Positions 8,411-15,680 of a DNA stretch of 50,493 bases are shown piece by piece. The stretch is from positions 1 through 50,493 of the forward strand of contig NZ_VZZJ01000035.1 in NCBI RefSeq assembly GCF_008806345.1, written 5' to 3'. The notes beneath the pieces are model-generated. The model was given only the letters and a program-made list of their open reading frames with translations. It did no database searches and had not been told where the DNA came from. Positions within the stretch are counted from its first letter, which is position 1. Each line of letters opens with the position of its first letter. A program made the translations under genes and the position numbers. The stretch comes from Methylobacterium planeticum (GTDB lineage: Bacteria; Pseudomonadota; Alphaproteobacteria; Rhizobiales; Beijerinckiaceae).

Positions 8411-8647
8411 TTATGGCAGCCATTCTGGAAAAAGTGAGAGCCGCGCGCGAAACAGGACTTTCCCGGCCTCATCGGACACATGCGTCAGGCAATCTCGCCG
8501 ATCCCCAGCAGGCCTTGCATCCTTGGCGACGTTGAACAGGGTGCTGAGAGCTTCGTCCCGTGCTGCGTTTATGTCAGGAAATTCCTGCCCGTCATCATCG
8601 AAGCTGCGGCGGCAGCCGTCATGAAAATCAAAATAGTAAAGCGGCAT
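8411..8647 (-). CDS. DUF6894 family small protein
   Basis: A 78-residue DUF6894 member: MPLYYFDFHDGCRRSFDDDG, then the INAARDEALSTLFNVAKD helix and strands CLTHVSDEAG and VLFRARLSLF. ATG 8647 has GGAGGG at good spacing; the longer upstream frame is not family-like. The gap to the MAPEG gene (8271-8410) shows a short protein-like stretch on the plus strand but no complete gene. Fourth paralog in this region. Confidence 0.8.
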   Translation of the reverse strand: MPLYYFDFHDGCRRSFDDDGQEFPDINAARDEALSTLFNVAKDARPAGDRRDCLTHVSDEAGKVLFRARLSLFPEWLP

Positions 8648-8875
8648 CAGGCCCTCCGCTTTATGCAAGAGCGAGCAAATCGACTCGCTATCCGCCAATG
8701 CAGAGAATTTCGGTCGATTGGCAGAGCGAGCGCCACCTTCGATAAATGTGCAATAACATGGATTATGTCTTCGGCAGTTAGGCGTTATCGCGGTACGTAC
8801 TCATTAGTACGCGATCATGGTGACGTCCCCACTCTGTGAAGGTTGCTTTCGCGACAAGAATTGGGTGGGCAACGC

Positions 8876-8974
8876 CTACAGGAAACCCGATCCGAAGTGA
8901 TCCTTGAAAGCGTTGGTCCTGCGGATGTAGCTGACGACCATCCGGGTGTCCCGGTGTCCGGACTGGCGCTGCAG
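8876..8974 (-). pseudogene. Tyrosine recombinase, C-terminal fragment (copy B)
   Basis: Thirty-two codons plus stop that match the end of copy A at 7596 residue by residue: QSGHRDTRMVVSYIRRTNAF followed by KDHFGSGFL. The nucleophile tyrosine (SYIRR) is kept, but nothing N-terminal to the GH box remains: similarity stops at a PstI-like CTGCAG at 8969-8974, exactly where the cytochrome b561 frame begins on the other strand. A truncated relic whose breakpoint marks a rearrangement junction. Confidence 0.7.
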
Positions 8975-8976
8975 AG

Positions 8977-9426
8977 GTGAGAGCGGGCGCGACATACGCA
9001 CTGCGGAGCGGCGGCCTGAGCGCAACGACGCGCGTGCTGCACTGGAGCGTCGCACTCGGCATCCTCCTCATGCTGGCCTGCGGCTTCTGGATTCAGTGGC
9101 TGCCCGATGGCCCGGGCAGGGGCGTGGCGATCCGCGCACATAAATCCACGGGGCTGCTCGTCCTCGCGCTCGTCCCTGCCCGTGTTCTGTGGCGTTGGCG
9201 CGAGGGGCTGCCGGGTCCAGCCGGACGGCATGCTCCCTGGGAGCGACGCGCCGCCCGCATGATGCACGGCGCGCTGATCGCCGCGACCCTCTTGATGCCG
9301 CTCTCGGGGATCGCGCGCTCCCTGGCCTATCCGCGCGCACTCGCCCTGTTCGGGCTGCCCCTGATCCCGCAATGCTTCGAGACGCGGCAGCAGACGCTCT
9401 ACGCCGCCTCGGCCGCGCTGCATGTC
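8977..9426 (+). pseudogene. Cytochrome b561, truncated
   Basis: The first 150 residues are a cytochrome b561-type diheme membrane protein that passes electrons from quinol or a periplasmic donor. The four histidines expected as heme ligands are at H22 (VLHWSVALG), H55 (RAHKSTG), H97 (MMHGAL) and H149 (SAALHV), with helices around 20-40, 58-75 and 95-112. Directly after H149 the protein character ends and the fourth helix is missing; the frame runs on with Arg/Pro-rich nonsense to 9714 while another frame becomes coding. The gene is therefore broken at about 9426. It starts (GTG 8977) two bases beyond the recombinase relic. Confidence 0.65.
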
Positions 9427-9586
9427 CGAGGCGATCGCCGACAACCCCACCCTGACGCTCCTGATGGCCGAGAGCGCGACCGAGGTGCTCGGCATCGCGG
9501 CCCGCAACACGGCCGGCAACGAGTTCCGCGCGCGCGCCGGTTCCGCCGACGGAGGCGCGGATCGGGCAGGCCGAGGGAAGACTGTG
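9427..9586 (+). pseudogene. Gene fragment, possibly SoxZ-like tail
   Basis: In the frame that is open from 9422, residues read ADNPTLTLLMAESATEVLGI followed by AARNTAGNEFRARAG. The pattern of a DNPxL strand, then a V-x-I strand and a DNxG-EF-A type turn resembles the C-terminal sheet of SoxZ or of the SoxYZ-like carrier proteins associated with quinoprotein dehydrogenases. The rest of such a gene is absent. The match is weak and based on pattern only, but the neighbours (cytochrome b561, zinc hydrolase) are consistent with it. Confidence 0.3.
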
Positions 9587-10104
9587 ATGCCAAGTCTCGA
9601 ACGACCCCGGGGCCTGACCCGCCGCGCCGGCCTCACGCTCGGGCTCGCGGCCGCCACCGCGTCAGCCTGCGGCCCGACCGGCGCGGACGCGGCCCCGCGC
9701 CGCTACGCCCTTGACCCCGTCCGCATCGCGCTGGGCGTCCGGACCATCTACGGCACGCAGGAGGCGATCACAGCGGAGAATGGCGGCGCCATTGCCAACG
9801 TCACCCTGCTGGACACCAGCGAGGGCTGCGTGCTCATCGACGCTGGCCCCTCGCACCGCTACGGCATAGCCCTCGACGCGCTGGCGTGGGAACTCACCGG
9901 CAAGCCGGTCGCCCGCGTCTACCTCACGCATTTCCACGCCGACCACAGCCTCGGCGCGACCGCCTTCTCGGACGCGGTGCTCTGGGCCGGACCCGGCCTG
10001 CGCGCCGAGCTCGCGCGCTTCGGCAACGATCTCCGCATCGGAATGCCGCGCATCGAAGCGAAACTCCCGATCACCGGGCGGCTGCCCCTCCGCACAGGCC
10101 GGTG
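9587..10104 (+). pseudogene. Metallo-beta-lactamase-fold hydrolase, 3' truncated
   Basis: Begins with ATG 9587 after GAGGGA. A twin-arginine-like leader (LTRRAGLTLGLAAATA) is followed by an MBL fold: VTLLDTSEGCVLIDAG, then H115-F-H117-A-D119-H120, the first zinc motif, in LTHFHADHSLG. Family proteins of this kind (quinoprotein relay zinc metallohydrolases and relatives) run to about 300 residues with two more metal histidines and an Asp; here family-like sequence ends near residue 172. The reading frame then continues antisense through the IclR gene to 10408, which is not credible protein. The truncation point coincides with a hairpin at 10087-10110. Confidence 0.6.
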
Positions 10105-10110
10105 CGGAGG
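10087..10110. terminator. Hairpin at the end of iclR-like gene
   Basis: Perfect 9-bp inverted repeat CCTCCGCAC / GTGCGGAGG with a 6-base loop, 19 bases beyond the stop of the minus-strand IclR gene. No T-run follows on either strand, so it is at best a weak intrinsic terminator for the IclR gene. Confidence 0.45.
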
Positions 10111-10128
10111 CGCGATTTGTGAGAGGCG

Positions 10129-10974
10129 CTATCGCCCGCGGGATCTTGCGGCGCCCTGCCGCAGTTGGTGCAACCTCATCGCGATCCAGTCCGCTTCGCG
10201 GCGGAGAAGCGTCTTGAGCTCGTGCCGGCGCTTCGCGTCGAGACGCCCCTCGATGGCTCCGATCGACAGCGCGCCGATCGGTCGCCCATCCTCGCCGCGA
10301 ATGGCCATGCCGATCGCCCACGAGCCGGACAGCATCAGGCCGGGATTGAACGCATATCCGTTCCGGCGTGTTTCGCTGACAAGTCGCGGCAGGGCCGGCC
10401 CGGCGTAGTTCGGATACTTCTCGGACAGGATATCCGCGTTGGCGGCGATGATCTGATCGACCTCCCTGTCCGGAAGGGCCGAAAGGAGCGCGAGACTTCC
10501 GGCGCCGACGCCGAGGGGATGGCGATCACCCGCCTCGAGCGACTGCACCTTGATCGGATAGGGACCGTCCTCGCGGTGAAGGCAGATCGAATAGACGTCG
10601 TGTGCGACGGAGAGAAAGGCGGAATCGCCCGATTCCTGGCTGAGACGCGTCAGGGCCCGCATCGAAACCGGATGCAGGCCGAAGCGAGCGCTCGCGAGCG
10701 TGCCGAGCACGTAGATCTCGGGGCCGAGATGGTAGCGGCGCGTCTGCGGATCCTGGTCCAGCAATCCGGCCCGCACGAGCGCGGTCAGCATGCGGTGCAC
10801 GGTCGGTTTGGTCAGGTCCGTCTGGACGATCAGATCCGCCAGGCGCGCGCCCGAGGGACCCGCACGGCCCACGAGAATCAGGAGCGTCGCCGCTCGGTCG
10901 AGGCTCTGAGCGCCACGGGCGCCCGTGGTGGTCTGAACTGCCTTGCGGGCCGAGATCGATTTTGGATGTTCCAT
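10129..10974 (-). CDS. IclR-family transcription regulator
   Basis: A 281-residue regulator. An N-terminal winged helix (about residues 24-85) has the typical SLDRAATLLILV helix and TKPTVHRMLTALVRAGLLDQ recognition region; the C-terminal IclR effector domain (about 100-270) includes the family strand-helix YPIKVQSLEAGDRHPLGVGA and GWAIG-like AIGMAIRGEDG. It is transcribed away from the TRAP binding-protein gene at 11163, with 188 bases between them holding a symmetrical operator-like sequence at 11090-11110. By family precedent it would control the adjoining dctP-thiolase-ligase genes in response to a carboxylic or aromatic acid. Confidence 0.88.
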   Translation of the reverse strand: MEHPKSISARKAVQTTTGARGAQSLDRAATLLILVGRAGPSGARLADLIVQTDLTKPTVHRMLTALVRAGLLDQDPQTRRYHLGPEIYVLGTLASARFGLHPVSMRALTRLSQESGDSAFLSVAHDVYSICLHREDGPYPIKVQSLEAGDRHPLGVGAGSLALLSALPDREVDQIIAANADILSEKYPNYAGPALPRLVSETRRNGYAFNPGLMLSGSWAIGMAIRGEDGRPIGALSIGAIEGRLDAKRRHELKTLLRREADWIAMRLHQLRQGAARSRGR

Positions 10975-11043
10975 ATGATGGATCTCTGGCCGACTCGGCC
11001 GCAGCCCTTCTCGAAGGGAAAATCAGGCCGCTACGAAGGCCGC

Positions 11044-11049
11044 TTGACA
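11044..11049 (+). promoter_or_regulatory. Possible -35 box
   Basis: A perfect TTGACA 114 bases before the dctP-like start and 41 bases upstream of the operator palindrome. No strong -10 hexamer is visible at 17 bases, so this is a weak call. Confidence 0.25.
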
Positions 11050-11089
11050 CGGTGCTGCTGCGCTTGCCTGATGGGCTTACTAAAATAAT

Positions 11090-11110
11090 AAGGTCCACAA
11101 GATGGACCTT
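11090..11110. promoter_or_regulatory. Operator-like palindrome between iclR and dctP
   Basis: Perfect 8-bp inverted repeat AAGGTCCA / TGGACCTT separated by 5 bases, in an A+T-rich patch. It lies 53 bases upstream of the DctP start and 115 bases from the IclR start. Size and position suit an IclR-type operator acting on the plus-strand genes. Confidence 0.55.
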
Positions 11111-11162
11111 CAGGGTTGAGGAAGCAAGAGCTCTCCAGGGGCTCCGTCCGGGAGGTTCATCC

Positions 11163-12182
11163 ATGCACCCATCACGCCGCCGCCTGCTGACCCTCGGCTC
11201 CTCGGCCGCTGTCGGCAGCCTCGTCGGGGCCCCACGGGTCGTCCGCGCTCAGGCCGCCGAGTTCACCTACAAGTACGCCAACAACCTCCCCGACACGCAC
11301 CCCATGAACCTGCGGGCCCGTGAGATGGCGGCTTCCCTCAAGGCGGAGACCAAGGGCCGCTTCGATCTGCAGATCTTCCCCTCGAGCCAGCTCGGCTCGG
11401 ACACCGACACCCTGAGCCAGATCCGGGCCGGTGCCGTCGAGTTCTTCACGCTGTCGCCGCTGATCCTGGCGACCCTGGTTCCCGCCGCCTCGATCAGCGG
11501 GATGGGCTTCGCCTTCCCGGACTACGAGACGGTCTGGAAGGCGATGGACGGGGCGCTCGGCGCGCATGTCCGGCAGCAGATCTCGAAGGTCGGGCTCGTC
11601 GCCATGGAGAAGATCTGGGACAACGGCTTCCGTCAGACGACCTCGTCGTCCCGTCAGATCCGGACGCCCGACGATCTGCGTGGCTTCAAGATCCGGGTCC
11701 CGCCCTCGCCGCTCTGGACGTCCATGTACAAGGCCTTCGAGGCCGCTCCGACGTCGATCAACTTCAATGAGGTCTATTCGGCCCTGCAGACGAAAATCGT
11801 CGATGGCCAGGAGAACCCTCTGGCGCTGATCGCCACCGCGAAGCTCTACGAGGTGCAGAAGCACTGCTCCCTGACGAACCACATGTGGGACGGGTTCTGG
11901 TTCCTGGCGAACCGGCGCGCCTGGGAGCGGCTGCCGCCGGATCTGCAGGCCGTGGTCGCCAGGCACATCAACGCGGCCGGCATGAAGGAGCGCGAGGACG
12001 TCGCCGAGCTCAACGGCAAGCTCCAGCAGGATCTGACCGCGAAGGGCCTGACCTTCAACACACCGGATCCTACCCTGTTCAGCGATAAGCTTCGCAAATC
12101 CGGATTCTATACGGAATGGAAGGGGCGCTACGGGCAGGAGCCCTGGGAGATGCTCGAGAAATTCACCGGAAAACTGGCGTGA
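11163..12182 (+). CDS. TRAP transporter periplasmic binding protein (DctP family), orphan
   Basis: A 339-residue protein. A twin-arginine-type signal (RRRLLTLGSSAAVGSLVGAP, then VVRAQA) exports it; the mature part is a DctP/TRAP solute receptor: FTYKYANNLPDTHPMN, FPSSQLGSDTDTLSQIRAG, IRTPDDLRGFKIRVPPSPLW, with the substrate-carboxylate arginine expected in the FKIRVP motif, and QENPLALIATAKLYEVQKHC. GGGAGG lies 8 bases before ATG 11163. TRAP systems need DctQ and DctM membrane subunits; neither is present in the window, so this receptor must pair with subunits elsewhere or act as a sensor. The thiolase and CoA ligase downstream suggest its ligand is an organic acid catabolised through CoA thioesters. 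Confidence 0.88.
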   Translation: MHPSRRRLLTLGSSAAVGSLVGAPRVVRAQAAEFTYKYANNLPDTHPMNLRAREMAASLKAETKGRFDLQIFPSSQLGSDTDTLSQIRAGAVEFFTLSPLILATLVPAASISGMGFAFPDYETVWKAMDGALGAHVRQQISKVGLVAMEKIWDNGFRQTTSSSRQIRTPDDLRGFKIRVPPSPLWTSMYKAFEAAPTSINFNEVYSALQTKIVDGQENPLALIATAKLYEVQKHCSLTNHMWDGFWFLANRRAWERLPPDLQAVVARHINAAGMKEREDVAELNGKLQQDLTAKGLTFNTPDPTLFSDKLRKSGFYTEWKGRYGQEPWEMLEKFTGKLA

Positions 12183-12345
12183 CGACGATGGCCCATCCCG
12201 AGGCCCTTCCCCTGGACGGCAGCCTTCGTTTCCCACGCTGTCGACCGGCCGCATCACCGCCGTCCAAGACGACGCACGTCGGGACCCTGTGCGTCGAGGG
12301 CCGCAGCCGAACGTGTTCCCACGCAAGCCTGACGGGAGACCTGAT

Positions 12346-13515
12346 ATGACGCGTGCCTGCATCGTGGGCTGGGCCCACACGCCCTTCGGCAAGCTCGAAG
12401 ACCCGGATGTCGAGAGCCTCATGGCCCGCGTGTCCGGCGCGGCGCTCGCCCATGCGGGCGTGGCGCCCGAGCAGGTCGACGGGATCTATGTCGGCGTCAT
12501 GAACAACGGCTTCTCGAAGCAGGGCTTCGAGGCCGCCCAGGTCGCCCTTCGTCAACCGGCCCTCGCCCACGTGCCCGCGACGCGCGTCGAGAATGCCTGC
12601 GCCACCGGCTCGGCGGCGCTCTACACGGCCCTCGATTTCGTGGAGAGCGGGCGCGGGCGCGTCGCCCTCGTGGTCGGCGCCGAGAAGATGACCGCCAAGC
12701 CCGTCGTCGAGACCAGCGACATCCTGCTCAGCGCCTCCTACCGCCGGGAGGAGGGCGACATCGACGGCGGCTTCGCGGGCGTGTTCGGGCGCATCGCCGC
12801 CAACTACTTCCAGCGCTACGGCGACCGCAGCGAGGAGCTCGCCCGCATCGCCGCCAAGAATCATCGCAACGGCGTCGCCAACCCCTACGCCCAGATGCGG
12901 CGGGATTTCGGGTTCGCGTTCTGCAACAGCGTCTCGGACAAGAACCCCTACGTGGCGAGCCCCCTGCGCCGCACCGACTGCTCGCTGATCTCGGACGGGG
13001 CGGCTGCCCTGGTCGTGGCGGATGCGGAGACGGCAGAGACGCTGGAGCGCGCCATCGGGTTCCGCACGCGTCAGCACGTCAACGACCACCTGCCCCTGTC
13101 GCGGCGCGACCCCACGGCCTTCCAGGGCGCACGCCTCGCCTGGGAGAAGGCGCGGGCCGCGGCCGGCATCACGCTCGACGACCTCGACCTCGTCGAGACC
13201 CACGATTGCTTCACCGTCGCGGAGCTGATCGAGTACGAGGCCATGGGCCTCGCCGCGCCTGGGGAGGGCTACCGGGTGGTGCGCGAGGGCCTGGCCGAGA
13301 TGGGCGGCAGGCTGCCGATCAACCCCTCGGGCGGGCTCAAGGCCAAGGGGCATCCCATCGGGGCGACCGGCGTGTCCCAGCACGTCATGGCCTGCCTGCA
13401 GCTGATGAACGAGGCCGATGCCATGCAGGTCAAGGGCGCGGCGCTGGCGGGTGTCTTCAACATGGGCGGGGCCGCCGTCAGCAACTACGTCTCGATCCTG
13501 GAGCGCCGCAGATGA
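12346..13515 (+). CDS. Thiolase-family acyl-CoA C-acyltransferase
   Basis: A 389-residue thiolase of the SCP-x-like branch. The nucleophile is C85 in VENACATGS; the downstream His and Cys region reads ETHDCFTVAEL, and the second catalytic loop is GGLKAKGHPIGATG. In this branch HDCF replaces the second-half Cys pattern of classical acetyl-CoA acetyltransferases. ATG 12346 follows GGGAG at suitable spacing; 163 bases without a gene separate it from dctP. It overlaps the ligase gene by four bases (ATGA), so the two are translationally coupled. Together they would activate an acid to its CoA thioester and cleave or condense the product. Confidence 0.88.
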   Translation: MTRACIVGWAHTPFGKLEDPDVESLMARVSGAALAHAGVAPEQVDGIYVGVMNNGFSKQGFEAAQVALRQPALAHVPATRVENACATGSAALYTALDFVESGRGRVALVVGAEKMTAKPVVETSDILLSASYRREEGDIDGGFAGVFGRIAANYFQRYGDRSEELARIAAKNHRNGVANPYAQMRRDFGFAFCNSVSDKNPYVASPLRRTDCSLISDGAAALVVADAETAETLERAIGFRTRQHVNDHLPLSRRDPTAFQGARLAWEKARAAAGITLDDLDLVETHDCFTVAELIEYEAMGLAAPGEGYRVVREGLAEMGGRLPINPSGGLKAKGHPIGATGVSQHVMACLQLMNEADAMQVKGAALAGVFNMGGAAVSNYVSILERRR

Positions 13516-15128
13516 CCACGGCCTGCGAGGCTCCCAGGGGCGGTGTCGCACCGGTCTCGAAGCGCGTGATGAACCTCGCGCACTTCATGCGCCGGGCGGC
13601 CCGCCGCCAGCGCGATGAGACCGGTCTGGTGTGGGGCGAGAGGACCTGGACATGGTCCGAGCTGGACCGCCGCATCGACGCCATGGCGGCCGCGCTCGCC
13701 GCGCGGGGCGTGACGAAGGGCGACCGGGTGCTGGTGCAGGCCAAGAACTGCAATCAGCTGTTCGAGTCGATGTTCGTCTGCTTCCGCCTCGGAGCCGTCT
13801 GGGTGCCGACGAACTTCCGCCAGACGCCCGGCGAGGTCGCCTACCTTGGCCGCGCCAGCGGCGCCACGGTCATGATCTGCCACGGCGATTTTCCCGACCA
13901 TGCGGCGGCCGTCCGGGCGGCGCTGCCGAACCTCCGCGCGGTCGTCTCGATCGGCGCCTCAGATCTCGGTGCCGATTACGATGCGCTCGTGGCGGCCTAC
14001 GACGGACGGGCCGTCGCTCCGGCTCCGGTCGACCACGACGACCCGTGCTGGTTCTTCTTCACCTCGGGCACGACGGGCCGGCCCAAGGCGGCGGTGCTGA
14101 CCCACGGCCAGATGGCGTTCGTCGCCACCAACCACCTGTGCGATCTCATGCCCGGAACCACGGATCAGGACGCCTCCCTGGTGGTGGCGCCCCTCTCGCA
14201 CGGTGCGGGCATCCATCAGCTGGCCCAGGTCGCGGCGGGGGCCAAGACGGTGCTGCTGACCAGCGACCGCCTCGACACCGATGAGGTTTGGGCGCTCGTC
14301 GCGCGCTGGCGCATCACCAATATGTTCACGGTGCCGACCATCGTGAAGATGCTGACCGAACATCCATCCGTCGACCTCCATGATCATTCATCGCTGCGGT
14401 ATGTCATCTATGCCGGCGCACCGATGTACCGGGAGGATCAGAAGCACGCCCTGCAGAAACTCGGAAAGGTTCTGGTCCAGTACTTCGGCCTGGGCGAGGT
14501 TACCGGCAACATCACCGTGCTTCCGCCGGCCCTGCATGAGCCGGCCGACGGTCCCGGTGTGAAGGTCGGAACCTGCGGATTCGAGCGCACCGGCATGCAG
14601 GTGCAGATCCAGGATGAGCAGGGCCGTGAAGCCGCGCCCGGTCAGACCGGTGAGATCTGCGTTTGCGGGCCTGCCGTCTTCGCGGGCTACTACAATGACG
14701 CCGAGGCCAATCAGCGTTCGTTCCGGGAGGGTTGGTTCCTTACGGGTGATCTCGGGCACGTCGACGAAGAAGGCTTCTTGTTCATCACGGGCCGTGCCTC
14801 CGACATGTACATCTCGGGAGGCTCGAACGTCTATCCACGGGAAACCGAGGAGAAGGTGCTCCAGCATCCGGCGGTGGCGGAGATCGCCATCCTGGGCGTG
14901 CCGGATCAGACCTGGGGCGAAGTCGGCGTTGCCGTTTGCGTGCTGAAATCGGGCGCAGCCCTGAACGAACGGGACTTGTTGTCCTGGCTGGAAAGCAAAG
15001 TCTCCCGATACAAGCTGCCGAAGCGTGTGTTCATCTGGGACGAACTGCCGAAGTCCGGCTACGGAAAGGTCACGAAGAAGGCCATCCGGACGGAACTCGA
15101 GGCGCGCGGTTGTCTGCCCGTCGATTAG
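13512..15128 (+). CDS. Acyl-CoA synthetase / AMP-dependent ligase
   Basis: A 538-residue member of the ANL adenylating superfamily, usual length. The P-loop-like signature FFFTSGTTGRPKAAVLTHGQ is at about residues 181-200, the YFGLGEVTG motif near 325, the WFLTGDLGHVDEEGFLFITGR hinge region near 410, and the catalytic lysine is K519 in SGYGKVTKK. The reaction is acid + ATP + CoA to acyl-CoA. Its ATG lies inside the thiolase stop codon. The acid is unknown; size is compatible with short or medium fatty acids or aromatic acids. The 123 bases after the gene hold no feature. Confidence 0.9.
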   Translation: MTTACEAPRGGVAPVSKRVMNLAHFMRRAARRQRDETGLVWGERTWTWSELDRRIDAMAAALAARGVTKGDRVLVQAKNCNQLFESMFVCFRLGAVWVPTNFRQTPGEVAYLGRASGATVMICHGDFPDHAAAVRAALPNLRAVVSIGASDLGADYDALVAAYDGRAVAPAPVDHDDPCWFFFTSGTTGRPKAAVLTHGQMAFVATNHLCDLMPGTTDQDASLVVAPLSHGAGIHQLAQVAAGAKTVLLTSDRLDTDEVWALVARWRITNMFTVPTIVKMLTEHPSVDLHDHSSLRYVIYAGAPMYREDQKHALQKLGKVLVQYFGLGEVTGNITVLPPALHEPADGPGVKVGTCGFERTGMQVQIQDEQGREAAPGQTGEICVCGPAVFAGYYNDAEANQRSFREGWFLTGDLGHVDEEGFLFITGRASDMYISGGSNVYPRETEEKVLQHPAVAEIAILGVPDQTWGEVGVAVCVLKSGAALNERDLLSWLESKVSRYKLPKRVFIWDELPKSGYGKVTKKAIRTELEARGCLPVD

Positions 15129-15251
15129 GGCAACCGATCATCCGCCCCGATTTCCCGGACATAGTTCCATCGCGACGTCCCGACGAGGCGTCGGCATGAA
15201 GGCCCAGGCTAGCATCGCGAGCGAGCAGGCCGATGCCTCAAACGGTCCGCG

Positions 15252-15680
15252 ATGTCGGCGCGCGCGGTCCACGTCGGCTCCTCGGGGGCCGGCAACATCG
15301 TTAAGCTCGTCAACAATCTGCTCGTGGCCGCCCACCGCGTCACGACGGGCGAGGCCATGCGGCTCTCGGAAGCCGCGGGCCTGTCCGCACAGGAAGCGGT
15401 GTCGGTGGTCAACGCGGCCACCGGGCGCAGCGCGATCAGCGAAGTGATGCTCCCGCGCTGGGTCCTCCCGGGCACCTTCGACAGCGGCTTCTCCGCCGGA
15501 CTGATGCGCAAGGACGTGCGCCTCGCCCTCGAACTCGCGGCCGAGAGCGGCCTCGACTTGCCGCTCCCGGCACGCGTGGGGTCGATCTGGGAGGAAACGC
15601 GAGAGCGCATCCCGGACGCCGCCGACTTCACCCGAATGGCCGACGACCGCGACGGAAGAAGAGCCCGATGTTCGACAACC
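15252..15680 (+). pseudogene. 3-hydroxyisobutyrate-dehydrogenase-type enzyme, C-terminal domain only
   Basis: Residues match only the all-helical C-terminal domain of beta-hydroxyacid dehydrogenases: HVGSSGAGNIVKLVNNLLVA (with the catalytic-lysine motif GxxxKxxNN), LSEAAGLSAQEAVSVVNAAT, GFSAGLMRKDVRLALELAAE. The N-terminal Rossmann domain is missing; an in-frame TAG lies at about 15213. At the 3' end the frame has no stop of its own and runs on, out of phase, through the amidohydrolase gene that starts at 15668. Broken at both ends, hence a relic. Confidence 0.65.

Noticed and set aside
9422..10408. Single 328-residue MBL protein
   Set aside because: Two unrelated pieces in one open frame; the last 100 codons are antisense to the IclR gene. 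Split into fragments instead.
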